Positions 12,005 through 20,869 of a stretch of 64,000 bases of DNA are shown one piece after another. A program made the position numbers and the translations under genes. Under the pieces are notes generated by a model. It worked only from the letters and a program-made list of their open reading frames with translations, was not told where the DNA came from and ran no database searches. The number at the start of each line of letters is the position of its first letter. The first letter of the stretch is position 1. The stretch is from an uncultured Acidobacteriota bacterium (GTDB lineage Bacteria; Acidobacteriota; Terriglobia; Terriglobales; Acidobacteriaceae). The stretch spans positions 992,001 to 1,056,000 of the forward strand of contig CAILAC010000010.1 of NCBI GenBank assembly GCA_903832055.1. Direction: 5' to 3'.

Positions 12005-14421
12005 ACCCCCGCCGCCTCACCGCCAGCCTCATCATCGGACTCGTTTCCCTGCTTACCGCCCAGGCCTGCGGACCAGATTTCTTCCCTGACGTCTTCATCC
12101 GCAAACTCCGCCCCGACAACCCCAAAGACTTCGCCGCCGGCAAGCTCGGCATCCTCCTCCCCACCTACCCCCGCCAGGACCTCATCGTCGCCTACCGCTA
12201 CCTCAACGGCAACACCCTCGACGTTGAGGAACAAAAAGCCTACGAACCGTACAAATCCATCGCTGAAATAACCGCGCAAGACTCAGAATCAGCGGATTCT
12301 CAGCCGCTTCCAGACAATGAAGACCCCGCTCAGCCCTGGGCAACACTCCGCGCAAAATACCCCAGCCCCGCGCCAAAAATTGACCCAAACGCCGCCATCC
12401 ATCACGACATCAGCGGCGGCTTCACCTATGACACGCCTTACCCCAACTGCAACGCCGACGCATTCAAAACCGCAGCCCTCATCCTCACCTCCCGCGCCAA
12501 AACCTGGGGCGCCAAAAGCCCCGATTTCCGCGATTGGCTCCACGCCCAGGACGCCGTCTTCGCCAACTGCGAAAAGCCCGTCAATCTCCCCTCTCCCGCT
12601 CCAGCCAACAGTTCGCCCCTCCTTCAGCAAGACCGTGCCTACCAAACCGCCGCCGCGCTCTTCTATCAGGGCAAGTTTCCAGAGGCCCGCGCCGCTTTTG
12701 AAACCATCGCCACCGACCCCACCTCGCCCTGGCATGGCATCGCACCCTACCTCGCCGCGCGCTCCCTCATCCGCCAGGCCTTCCTCAAGGCAGACCATGA
12801 CGAAACCGCCGACCTCAATCAGATCGACGCCGCCCAGATGCAACAAGCACAAACCATCCTGGAATCGCAGTTAAATCAGCCCCACCCCGGCATCAGTGAC
12901 GGGGCCATCGAGAGCATGCTCGACCTCGTTCGAATCCGGACTGAGCAGTCTAAACAGGTCCGCCATCTTTCCGCCGTCCTGACCGGACCCGCCCACGACC
13001 CTCGCTACGCACAGCACCTCACCGACTTAACCTGGTACCTCGACAACCACCTCACCAACATGGCAATCCGTGAAGATAACTATCTAGACGATGCGCCGTT
13101 GCAGGAGCATTGCCACGAGGGTGAAATCTCCCCCGAGTGCGTGCAGGCTCGTGCAAAAACCTACACCGCCAGCTTCCTCGGCAGCAGCAACGTCCGCGCC
13201 ATGTCTCCCGTGGCAGACTGGGTAGTCACCCTCCAGTCCCCCGCCCCCGAGGCCCGAGACCACGCCATCGCAGAATGGCGCAAACACTCCGACCCCATCT
13301 GGCTAACCGCTGCCATCATCAAGGCCGAGCCACAGGACTCCGCCACCCCTGATCTCATCGCAGCCGCTGCCAAACTTGCGCCAAATGAACCCGCCTGGGA
13401 AACCGCCACCTATCACCGCATCCGCCTCCTCCTCGCCACCGGCAAAACCGACCAGGCCCGCAATCTCCTCGCCGAAACCATCCCGCAAATCCAGGCTGCA
13501 AACAGCGGCTCCGCCCTCAACGCCTACACTGGCCTGCGCATGCACGCCGCCCTTAACCTCACCGAATTGCTCACCTATGCCCCCCGCCGCATCCTCCTCC
13601 GCTCCTCCGAGTCCAACGCCGCCCTGCTCGAATGTCTCGACGTCATGAAAAATCCCAAACGCGTCTACGACTGCCGCGAAGATAAAAGCCCGGTCCAGTT
13701 CAGCGAAGACGCCACCACCTTCTTCAACACCCAGTCCCCGCTCTCCCTCCTCGTCGAATCAGCCCAATCCGACGCGCTTCCCGAACCCCTCCGCCGCTCC
13801 CTTGCCATCATGGCCTGGACCCGCAGCATCCTCCTCGACGACAACGCCGCCGCCCAAAAGCTCTACCCCCTACTGCCCGCCAAACTCCAGACACAGTCTG
13901 CACCCGGCACCGGCTTCCCGGCGCTCGTCACCATCGCCCGCAACGCCGGCCTGCGCCCCTTCCTTGACCCCGGCATCCAGCGCATCGCCTCCTATGACTT
14001 CGTCGAAAGCTACCGCGATAACTGGTGGTGCAGCGGCAAGCGCGGCAGCATCTACGCAGATGTAACCAGTACCGAGCCAAACCTGACCCAATCTGCCCCG
14101 TTTCTCACCCCCGACCAACGCACTCAGGCCGCAAAGGAGGTCGATGCCCTCAATCGGTTGACAGAGGCCAAACTCTCTCTCGGCACCCAGATCTACGACT
14201 ACGCGCAGAGCCATCCCGACGACCCCGCCGCACCCGAGTCGCTCTTCCTCATCCTCCGTATGATTCGCTACGGCTGCGAAACCTACACCTACCCCGAGAC
14301 CCCCGCATCCAAGGCCAAAGATGCCCAGATCGCAAAGCTTCATAAAGACGCTGCACGCTTGCTGCGGCAACGCTACGCCGCTTCTCCGTGGACCAGGAAA
14401 GCTGCGCCATTCGTCGGCTAA
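12001..14421 (+). CDS. Large lipoprotein with TPR-like region, partner of the DUF3142-like gene
   Basis: 806 residues, family not recognised. The start overlaps the preceding stop by 4 bp. The N-terminus is a lipoprotein signal (LIIGLVSLLTAQAC, with Cys at the lipobox end), so the protein is probably anchored in a membrane facing the periplasm or outside. The middle (about residues 205-330) has helix pairs such as AAALFYQGKFPEARAAFETIATDPTSP that look like tetratricopeptide repeats, and later segments (ETATYHRIRLLLATGKTDQARNLLAETI) repeat the theme. Such helical scaffolds usually mediate protein contacts. The gene ends in a 4-bp convergent overlap with the XRE regulator. Confidence 0.8.
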   Translation: MNPRRLTASLIIGLVSLLTAQACGPDFFPDVFIRKLRPDNPKDFAAGKLGILLPTYPRQDLIVAYRYLNGNTLDVEEQKAYEPYKSIAEITAQDSESADSQPLPDNEDPAQPWATLRAKYPSPAPKIDPNAAIHHDISGGFTYDTPYPNCNADAFKTAALILTSRAKTWGAKSPDFRDWLHAQDAVFANCEKPVNLPSPAPANSSPLLQQDRAYQTAAALFYQGKFPEARAAFETIATDPTSPWHGIAPYLAARSLIRQAFLKADHDETADLNQIDAAQMQQAQTILESQLNQPHPGISDGAIESMLDLVRIRTEQSKQVRHLSAVLTGPAHDPRYAQHLTDLTWYLDNHLTNMAIREDNYLDDAPLQEHCHEGEISPECVQARAKTYTASFLGSSNVRAMSPVADWVVTLQSPAPEARDHAIAEWRKHSDPIWLTAAIIKAEPQDSATPDLIAAAAKLAPNEPAWETATYHRIRLLLATGKTDQARNLLAETIPQIQAANSGSALNAYTGLRMHAALNLTELLTYAPRRILLRSSESNAALLECLDVMKNPKRVYDCREDKSPVQFSEDATTFFNTQSPLSLLVESAQSDALPEPLRRSLAIMAWTRSILLDDNAAAQKLYPLLPAKLQTQSAPGTGFPALVTIARNAGLRPFLDPGIQRIASYDFVESYRDNWWCSGKRGSIYADVTSTEPNLTQSAPFLTPDQRTQAAKEVDALNRLTEAKLSLGTQIYDYAQSHPDDPAAPESLFLILRMIRYGCETYTYPETPASKAKDAQIAKLHKDAARLLRQRYAASPWTRKAAPFVG

Positions 14422-14699
14422 TTTGACGAACCACCCTCCAGCTTCACCGACAACCGCGCCCCAGTAGCCTCCGCCAGCCTGCGCAGCGTAGTAAAGCTCG
14501 GCGAAGCCTTCCCCGACTCCAGCCACGCAATCGCCGACTGCCCCGTCCCCATCCTCCGCGCCAGCGCCGCCTGCGAAAGCCCCGCCCGAAGCCGCGCCGC
14601 CACAATCTGCTGCCGCAAAGCGCCCTCCGGACGCATCGCCTCCAGCAGCCGCTCAAACTCCACCTCATTCCCACGCAGCCGCCGTCGCCGCGCCGCCAT
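14418..14699 (-). CDS. XRE/Cro-type helix-turn-helix regulator
   Basis: 93 residues from the ATG at 14699. After an Arg-rich N-terminus comes a single helix-turn-helix: RQQIVAARLRAGLSQAALARRMGTGQSAIAWLESGKASPS, followed by TLRRLAEATGARLSVKL. This resembles HigA/antitoxin-like solitary repressors, but no RelE/HigB-like toxin is encoded on either side. In-frame ATGs reach up to 14843; using them would translate the four 15-bp repeats as a PGPIVPGPIIPG stretch, which looks unlike protein. I therefore favour the later start and treat the repeats as upstream DNA. Its stop overlaps the convergent lipoprotein gene. Confidence 0.8.
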   Translation of the reverse strand: MAARRRRLRGNEVEFERLLEAMRPEGALRQQIVAARLRAGLSQAALARRMGTGQSAIAWLESGKASPSFTTLRRLAEATGARLSVKLEGGSSN

Positions 14700-14732
14700 C
14701 AGGCAGGGAATCACCCCCTTCGAAGCAGGCAA

Positions 14733-14792
14733 GCCTGGAATAATCGGGCCTGGAACAATCGGGCCTGGAAAAATCGTGTGTGGAACAATCAC
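14733..14792. repeat. Four tandem 15-bp units upstream of the XRE gene
   Basis: Units at 14733, 14748, 14763 and 14778: GCCTGGAATAATCGG, GCCTGGAACAATCGG, GCCTGGAAAAATCGT and GTGTGGAACAATCAC. They begin 34 bp upstream of the preferred XRE start. Iterated sites before a small repressor suggest autoregulation, though the unit length (a multiple of 3) also keeps the frame open. Confidence 0.8.
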
Positions 14793-14927
14793 AAATTTAT
14801 GATGGCCATTTCGCATGAACGAACTATGGCACATTGACCCCAATTAAGACGCAAATCGAACAATCGTATAATCAATAACTTGCAACCATTTACCCTTGAC
14901 AAAATCCACTCCGCCACAGGCCCCAAA

Positions 14928-14947
14928 ATTGTCACACGCGTGACAAT
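14928..14947. promoter_or_regulatory. 20-bp palindrome between the XRE gene and the glycosidase stop
   Basis: ATTGTCAC (14928-14935) and GTGACAAT (14940-14947) form a perfect 8-bp inverted repeat around ACGC. It lies 41 bp past the glycosidase stop on the minus strand and is followed there by TTTTGGGG, so it could be a weak terminator. Its symmetry also suits an operator for the XRE regulator. Confidence 0.55.
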
Positions 14948-14988
14948 CCGTGCAACAACTCTCCTCCTCAATTCCTCCATCCGCCCGG

Positions 14989-17040
14989 CTACTCCGCCCG
15001 CGGCGTCAGTTCCAGCGTCTTCACCTCAAACGGCTCCAGCCGAATTACGTCCGGCTTCCCCGCCTCAAATACCAACGCACGCGGCGGATTTTCACCAGCC
15101 AGATTCGCCCACGGGCTCCGCGCCGAATAGCGAGTTGCCGCCCCCGCCGGCAACTCCAGCGCGCTCCCAATCTCCAGCGCATATTCCTGTGCCCGGTCGC
15201 TCGGGTTCCGCACCGTCACGATGCCCTTTTCAGCCGACCACGCCGCCCACCCATACACCTGCAGCCAGCGCGGATCGCCCCCGATCCAGTGCGTATCCTT
15301 GAGCACGTCGGCGTTGCGCCGCGACCACTTCGCAGCCTCCGCCAGCACATCCCAATCTGCCGACTTCAGCAGTCCCGGCGTAATGTACATCTCCTGCAAC
15401 TGCGTGCCCGAACCGAAATACGAGCGCACTTCGTTGCTGAAATCTCCACCCGGATCGTCACTCAAATGCGGCGCCTTCTGCGCAAATACGAGCCCATGCA
15501 GCATCAGCGAATTCAGCGGAAAAAGCCGCCCCGCCTTCACAATCTCGTCATAAGTATCTGCATCGCGATAGGTAATCCAGCGCTCCCGGCTCGTCCCAAC
15601 CCCGGCAAACTCCGTATCGTCCCCGCCCCGCCAGATTGAGTCGGCATACATCAGCCAGAACGGCGAGGGATAAGTCCCGGTCGTCAAATTCACATACAGG
15701 TCCGGCTTCAGCCGCCGCAAGTCTTCGATCAAGTGAATCGCAGCATCAAAGTCGCTGCTAAAAGCGCTGCCCTTCACTACCTGGTCGGCGTTTCCCGTTC
15801 CGTCCAGCTTGAACTGGTTGACGCCATACTTCGTCACCATCTCCGTCACCGCGTCGTGAAACCGCGCATAATACTTCGGACCCGAAAGCGCCAGCCCGCC
15901 ATCCACAATCTCGTATCCGTCGCGCTTCGCCGTGGCCACCCGCTCCTGCTTTGGCGGCCCGTAACCGCCCCATGGAGAGAGCCAAACACCAGGCACCGTG
16001 CCATACTGCGCTGCAGCCCGTTTCAACGGCTCAAACCCACCCTCAAAATCCTTCCGAATCTTCCACAAATCGTTGTGGTCGTCCCAGCCATCATCCAGTA
16101 GAAAGGAATCGAGCACCACGCCCCGCTTCACATGCAATTCCTCGCCAATTGCGTGAATCCGGTCCAGCGCGTCTGCCTGCGTATATGGACTGAAGAATCC
16201 AATATCAAACCAGCTGTTGTAGTGCAGAAACGTCCGGTAAGGATGCGCACGTTCCCGCTCCAGATACCCGAGAAAACTCCGCCGCATCTGCCCCGGCGTC
16301 GCCAGCCCAATGACGGCAGAAAATATCGCCGACTGGCCGGCTCCCAGCGCAACTCCCCGATGCAGCTCACTCACTGCGCGACCGCCGACCACACTGCTCT
16401 CTGCCAGCGGCTGCTCAAATCCCATGAAGAAATTCCCTGCGAGCAGCGGCGAACCCTTCACCGTCCCGGCCACCTCGGCTCCCGGCACCAGCACGTCAAT
16501 CATGCGCACATCGCTCAGCGCCAATGCCTTGCCGCCAGTCTTGCCGCCGGCCTTGATGGTAAGCACCTGACGCACATAACTTGACCCCTCGCGCAGCTCC
16601 ACCGCCCAATCAGCCTCAAAGCTCCCATCCGGCGCAGCCAGCGCATAGTGCACGGCTGCTCCGGGAATCCTCTCCGCCAGCCGCGCCGCACCAGGGTTCC
16701 CGGCCAGCGTTTCCACCCGCGCCGGTCCCTTCACCACCAGGTCCGAGGCCCCAAGCACGCCCGTCTGAGCCACTTCCACGCTGAATGGCTCCAGAAGTCG
16801 CAAAGCCTCTGAAGTCCCCGCTCCCCTGACCGTAAGGCAACACACATGGTCTTCCCGATCCAGCCAGACCGCTTCAACCCTGGAGTTCGAAAGACTCCAG
16901 CCCACCGGTCCTTTCACAGCCCTTACCGGCACATCTACCGGCGCACCGGAAACTGGTGTCTGCGCGCAAGATACCCACGCTCCAAACCCGGCCGCAAGTC
17001 CGCCCATCATCACCAACGCTGCAATCCGCGCCGTCCTCAT
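14989..17040 (-). CDS. Secreted clan GH-D-like glycosidase
   Basis: 683 residues with a signal peptide (MRTARIAALVMMGGLAAGFGAWVSCA). The N-terminal beta-sandwich is followed by a TIM barrel beginning FLHYNSWFDIGFF. The barrel has SFLLDDGWDDH, VPGVWLSPWGG and NQFKLDGTGN, whose Asp is the probable nucleophile; ITYRDADTYDEIV may hold the acid/base residue. This matches the GH27/GH36/GH31-related barrel plan; close homologues are sometimes mislabelled 'enterotoxin'. The ATG at 17040 has GAGGGGGAGAGG immediately upstream. It starts 22 bp after the kinase gene stop, so it is probably co-transcribed with that sensor. Only weak resemblance to the glycosidase at 7348. Confidence 0.85.
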   Translation of the reverse strand: MRTARIAALVMMGGLAAGFGAWVSCAQTPVSGAPVDVPVRAVKGPVGWSLSNSRVEAVWLDREDHVCCLTVRGAGTSEALRLLEPFSVEVAQTGVLGASDLVVKGPARVETLAGNPGAARLAERIPGAAVHYALAAPDGSFEADWAVELREGSSYVRQVLTIKAGGKTGGKALALSDVRMIDVLVPGAEVAGTVKGSPLLAGNFFMGFEQPLAESSVVGGRAVSELHRGVALGAGQSAIFSAVIGLATPGQMRRSFLGYLERERAHPYRTFLHYNSWFDIGFFSPYTQADALDRIHAIGEELHVKRGVVLDSFLLDDGWDDHNDLWKIRKDFEGGFEPLKRAAAQYGTVPGVWLSPWGGYGPPKQERVATAKRDGYEIVDGGLALSGPKYYARFHDAVTEMVTKYGVNQFKLDGTGNADQVVKGSAFSSDFDAAIHLIEDLRRLKPDLYVNLTTGTYPSPFWLMYADSIWRGGDDTEFAGVGTSRERWITYRDADTYDEIVKAGRLFPLNSLMLHGLVFAQKAPHLSDDPGGDFSNEVRSYFGSGTQLQEMYITPGLLKSADWDVLAEAAKWSRRNADVLKDTHWIGGDPRWLQVYGWAAWSAEKGIVTVRNPSDRAQEYALEIGSALELPAGAATRYSARSPWANLAGENPPRALVFEAGKPDVIRLEPFEVKTLELTPRAE

Positions 17041-17062
17041 CCTCTCCCCCTCGCCATGAATC

Positions 17063-19402
17063 TCAAGCATCCACTCGCACCTCGCTGGTTGCAGCGAGCG
17101 AACCGACAGTCTCCGCCGCGCCCTCCCGGTTCCCGGCACTTCCGCCCTCCATCACTGGCAAGCAAAGCAAAAACCGCGCGCCCTTCGGCGAATTTGCTTC
17201 GGCTCGAATCGTCCCCTGGTGCTCCTGCGCAATCTTTGCCGCAATTGAAAGCCCCAGCCCGGTCCCCCGCTGCTTGGTTGAGTAAAACGGCAAGAACAGC
17301 CGCTCGCGGATCTCATCTGTCAGACCGTGGCCCGTATCTGAAACCGCAACCTCGACCGTGCTCCCATCCTCGCTTAGCGCCGTCGTTACCGTCAGCACTT
17401 TGAGCAAGCTCCCCTGCATCGCCTCCGCTGCGTTATCGATCAGGTTTGCCAGCGCCCTCTTCACGGCCTCGCGATCAGCCATCACCTGGGGTATCCCCGG
17501 CTCAAAGGTTGTCCGAATCGTGATTCCATCCATCCGCCCTGAAAACAGCAGCAGCGCATCCTCGGCAATCTGGTTCATATCGCAGGGGCGCGGCTGCGGA
17601 GCAGGAAACTGCGCCAGCGCGGCAAATTGGTCCACCAGAGTCCGCATCGTTGCTACGCACCCTGAAATCACTTCGCTGCATTTGCGGATCACCCCTGTCG
17701 ACTCCTCGGTCATCCCCTCCGTCATCCGGTCCGGCATCCGGTCCAGATGTCTTCGAATTCGCTCCGCCGACAAGGCAATCGGCGTAAGAGGATTTTTGAT
17801 CTCATGCGCTACCCGCTGCGCCACTTCCTTCCAGGCCAACTGCCGTTGCGCGCGCAACAGCTCGGTCGTATCCTCGACAACCAGCACAGCGCCCTGCTTG
17901 CCCAAGCCCAGCTCCAACTGCGCGCTGGTCACAGCCAGGTGCACCACCCGACCACCGGCATGCGTCTCGAACTCCGCCGATGCCGTTCCCATCCGGTGAC
18001 TCCTTCGAATCACCCGCGACAGATCGTCGCTGCAATCTGCCGGAAAGAGGCTCTCAATCTCACGGCCCGCCAGCGCCGTCTCCTGCCCCAGCCCCATCAA
18101 ACCCGCAAAAGCACGGTTCGCCATCAGAATCAGCCCATTCCGGTCGAGCGTTACCACCCCGCTCGGAATCGTCTCCAGGATCGTTTCAAGTTCCCGCCGA
18201 CGCTCCTCAAGGGCCTGGTTCGCAACCGACAACTGGTGCCGCGAACTCTCCGCCATGTGCCGGCTGGTCTCCAGATCGTGCGCCATGTGATTGAACGCGC
18301 TCACCAACTCGGCCATTTCTCCACTCGAATCAACCGCTACGCGCTTGTCCAGCTTCCCATCCGCAATCTCGTCCATGGCATCAGCCAGCGCTTCTACCGG
18401 CCTCGTAATCTGCTTGGATAGGAACAAGGCCAGCCACATGCTCGAAAAAAACACCAGAGTCGTAATCAGCAGCAGCATAAAAAAGTAGGTCGTCCGGATG
18501 CTGTTGCGGCTCCGGAACAGAGTCCAGTACTCACTTGCCCCGGTTCGTATCCTGCTCGCCGTCTCGCTCAACCCATGCGGCATCGGCAACTCCACCACCA
18601 CCAGCCGCCCAGCAGCAGTCACCGCAATCCCCGACGCATACTCGCGTTTCACCTGGCCGCCTTCCACAATCAAAATCGGCTCATCCGTCCGCTGCGCCGT
18701 CGTCAACAGTTCCTGGTACACCGGCCCCCGCAGCGGCTCCGTTTCGGCCTTCACATCATCCAGCCACGGCAACAAGCTCAAGTGCGAATCCCCTGCCGGC
18801 AACTGGTACCCCAGCATCCCCCGCTTGTCCGGCCCATAAACCGCCACAAACCCGCCCTCCAGCGTAATCCGCCGCGAACGCAACTCCTCCGTCGCCGTCG
18901 CTTCGTCCTTATCCACCGCCCCAGAGGCAGCAATCGCCTCCGCCTCCAGGCGCGCATTGGCCGTCGCATAATGCGCCAGTTCCAGCACCACCCGCGTCGA
19001 GTTCTCACGCAACTCGGAGGTCGGCTGCGAAAACCAACGGTCCACCGACCGGTTCATCAACCCAAAGCTGAAAAGGAACATAAATCCCGCCGGCGCCAGC
19101 GCAATCAGCGCCGCCCCCACCACCAGCCGCGTCCGCAACCGCGAACCAAGCGCTCGGCTCCGCTGGTCTACAAACAGCTTCAAAATGTTCCGAATCAACA
19201 GCACCAGCAGCGCCAGCAACAGCAAAAACACGATCACCGACATTGAGGTGAAAACCAGAATGTCGCCCGTCGTCTGGGGCGTCAAAAATCGTATATTGCT
19301 CGTATTGAAGGCCTGCAAGACCAGCAGCGCCATTGAAATCACCAGCGCCCCGGCACCAAGCCAAGCTATCGTCCGAGCCCGCGAACTTCTGAAAATCGGC
19401 AT
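17063..19402 (-). CDS. NtrY-like membrane histidine kinase
   Basis: About 779 residues. Two N-terminal transmembrane helices and a third near residues 300-325 flank an extracytoplasmic region. HAMP (ITRPVEALADAMDEIADGKLDKRV) and PAS (LETILETIPSGVVTLDRNGLILMANRAF) domains follow. The HisKA motif is RVAHEIKNPLTPIALSAERIRRHL, and the HATPase has NLIDNAAEA, DTGHGL and GTGLGLSI. No receiver domain. NtrY kinases sense redox or nitrogen signals in proteobacteria; the signal here is unknown. The likely target is the NtrX-like regulator at 9636. The start is ambiguous: ATG 19402 has TATAAT just 6 nt upstream (possible leaderless start), while TTG 19432 has AGGGGAC upstream. Confidence 0.92.
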   Translation of the reverse strand: MPIFRSSRARTIAWLGAGALVISMALLVLQAFNTSNIRFLTPQTTGDILVFTSMSVIVFLLLLALLVLLIRNILKLFVDQRSRALGSRLRTRLVVGAALIALAPAGFMFLFSFGLMNRSVDRWFSQPTSELRENSTRVVLELAHYATANARLEAEAIAASGAVDKDEATATEELRSRRITLEGGFVAVYGPDKRGMLGYQLPAGDSHLSLLPWLDDVKAETEPLRGPVYQELLTTAQRTDEPILIVEGGQVKREYASGIAVTAAGRLVVVELPMPHGLSETASRIRTGASEYWTLFRSRNSIRTTYFFMLLLITTLVFFSSMWLALFLSKQITRPVEALADAMDEIADGKLDKRVAVDSSGEMAELVSAFNHMAHDLETSRHMAESSRHQLSVANQALEERRRELETILETIPSGVVTLDRNGLILMANRAFAGLMGLGQETALAGREIESLFPADCSDDLSRVIRRSHRMGTASAEFETHAGGRVVHLAVTSAQLELGLGKQGAVLVVEDTTELLRAQRQLAWKEVAQRVAHEIKNPLTPIALSAERIRRHLDRMPDRMTEGMTEESTGVIRKCSEVISGCVATMRTLVDQFAALAQFPAPQPRPCDMNQIAEDALLLFSGRMDGITIRTTFEPGIPQVMADREAVKRALANLIDNAAEAMQGSLLKVLTVTTALSEDGSTVEVAVSDTGHGLTDEIRERLFLPFYSTKQRGTGLGLSIAAKIAQEHQGTIRAEANSPKGARFLLCLPVMEGGSAGNREGAAETVGSLAATSEVRVDA

Positions 19403-19408
19403 GCGCAA

Positions 19409-19414
19409 ATTATA
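19409..19414 (-). promoter_or_regulatory. TATAAT -10 box abutting the kinase start
   Basis: On the minus strand TATAAT is followed by TTGCGC and then ATG at 19402, which would put transcription initiation at or next to the start codon. No convincing -35 hexamer at 16-18 bp was seen. Confidence 0.35.
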
Positions 19415-19564
19415 GGCCGACCACGACTTCAAGCGTCCCCTGACAAAGCTGCAATAGCGACTCCACTACTCCCGGTGCGCCCTGCCCCCGTCACAGCTTT
19501 TCCGCTGTCAAGTTCCGCGACAAGGCTGGGACTAGAAATCCCCCAACCTGCTACCATCCCTCCC

Positions 19565-19936
19565 ATGAACGTAGTCGTCCTCGCAGCCCTCATGTTTCTC
19601 CAGACCTCCACCCAGCCCCCTGAAGACACAAAGCTCCCCAAATCCGCCGACTACACCATCCAGATTTGGGTCCAGTCCTCACGGCTCATTCGCGAATGCG
19701 ACACCGACACCACCGGATCGACCTGCTACAACTCGCAGTTGCTCAGCGCGGTCATTGATCGCAGAAAATATGAACTGCACCGCTCGCGCGTCGACAACGT
19801 CCTGCGTCCCGGCGAATACAAAGCCAGACTCATCGCCGACAAAAAGCCGCGCCGAGAAGAGTTCTCGAGGGAATTCGAAATCCTCTTCTCAGACGGCAAA
19901 ACCGGCCGCTTCTCCGTCGTCGGCGAATCCGAATAG
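19565..19936 (+). CDS. Hypothetical small secreted protein, 123 aa
   Basis: Family not recognised. A short hydrophobic N-terminus (MNVVVLAALMFLQTS) may be a signal peptide. The rest is polar and beta-rich, with two Cys (RLIRECDTDTTGSTCYNSQLL) that could form a disulfide outside the cytoplasm, and a C-terminal GKTGRFSVVGE. No ribosome-binding site is evident before the ATG at 19565. It is divergent from the kinase gene by 162 bp. Confidence 0.6.
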   Translation: MNVVVLAALMFLQTSTQPPEDTKLPKSADYTIQIWVQSSRLIRECDTDTTGSTCYNSQLLSAVIDRRKYELHRSRVDNVLRPGEYKARLIADKKPRREEFSREFEILFSDGKTGRFSVVGESE

Positions 19937-19968
19937 CCGCCCCTCCCACGAGAGCAGGCGGCCTGCTT

Positions 19969-20763
19969 TTATATCTGCGAACACCCCAGCGGACTAAGCA
20001 CCAGGTTGGTAATATTGCTCACAATCGGCTCAAACGCATACCGCTCGTTCCCCGAGAGCTTCTTCCAATCCGGATCAGCCCCAAACGCAGCCCACTTTGA
20101 GTTCAACTGCTCCAGGCTGTCCATGCTCAGCATGTAGGTCAGCGCCGGCATCCGCGCACCCACCAGCACATCCCCGTAAAACACGCTGTTAAACCCAGCC
20201 GTCTTGAAGATCGCAAACTCCCCGCTGTTGAACATCTCCACCTTGCGCACATGGTCCCTGAAGCTCGGGCTCTCATACGTCCGCATCTGGAAGATCCGCT
20301 TCGCCTTGGTCGCCGTTCCCGGCGGCAGCGTGAGCTTTGGCCAGCCCTCAAACGCCTTGAGCAGTGTGCCTTCTACCCGCAAAAATGCATTCGCCCCCGC
20401 CGGCGCGCTCCAGAATGCCTCCGCCGCCTTCAGAAACGCAGCATCCTCTGAGAGATGCAGCTCCACCTCTGCCAGAGTCTCCAGCGAACTGCCCGGAATG
20501 AGCACATAGTACGTCGGCGTTTCCGGACCAATATCGAGAGAAAATGCGCCAATCGGGCCCATCCCAAGCCGACCCAGAGCCGGGATCAGCGCATCGGCAA
20601 AGTAGCTCTGCGCCAGCTTTGTCTGCGGGCCGCTCTCCATTTTGTACTGCCGAATCTGGTAATACTCCCGCCCACCGGCCGTAGCCGCCGAAGCCCTGCC
20701 TTCGCGCGCCAAAGCCAGCGCAGAAGTCGCCAATGAAGCCGCCAAAAACTGCCTTCGTTGCAT
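19969..20763 (-). CDS. Tat-exported NIPSNAP-family protein
   Basis: 264 residues. The N-terminus MQRRQFLAASLATSALALA carries a twin-arginine-type signal, so export in folded form is likely. Two NIPSNAP-like ferredoxin-fold halves are visible: one starting YYQIRQYKMESG and one starting RIFQMRTYESPS with VEMFNSGEFAIFKTAGFNSVFYGDVLVG. Family function is poorly defined; such exported proteins are common near sugar-catabolic genes in Acidobacteria and Planctomycetes. GGGGGAA precedes two adjacent ATGs (20766, 20763). It lies downstream of alanine dehydrogenase on the same strand, separated by a REP-like hairpin. Confidence 0.88.
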   Translation of the reverse strand: MQRRQFLAASLATSALALAREGRASAATAGGREYYQIRQYKMESGPQTKLAQSYFADALIPALGRLGMGPIGAFSLDIGPETPTYYVLIPGSSLETLAEVELHLSEDAAFLKAAEAFWSAPAGANAFLRVEGTLLKAFEGWPKLTLPPGTATKAKRIFQMRTYESPSFRDHVRKVEMFNSGEFAIFKTAGFNSVFYGDVLVGARMPALTYMLSMDSLEQLNSKWAAFGADPDWKKLSGNERYAFEPIVSNITNLVLSPLGCSQI

Positions 20764-20803
20764 CATTTCCCCCAACCTTCAATATCAACAACAAAACCGA
20801 CCC

Positions 20804-20835
20804 GGGTGCCCCAAGTCTCGCTTTTGAGACCGGGG
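20804..20835. repeat. REP-like hairpin, copy 2
   Basis: GGGTGCCCCAAGTCTC, loop GCTTTT, then GAGACCGGGG. It matches copy 1 (2682-2713) at nearly every position and in the same orientation. It lies between the alanine dehydrogenase stop and the NIPSNAP start. Confidence 0.75.
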
Positions 20836-20869
20836 AGGGACTCACTCCTTACCCGCCAAACCTCCGACC

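Noticed and set aside
14418-14699. Toxin-antitoxin module around the XRE gene
   Set aside because: The regulator looks antitoxin-like, but no small toxin gene (RelE/HigB/HipA type) is encoded on either side.
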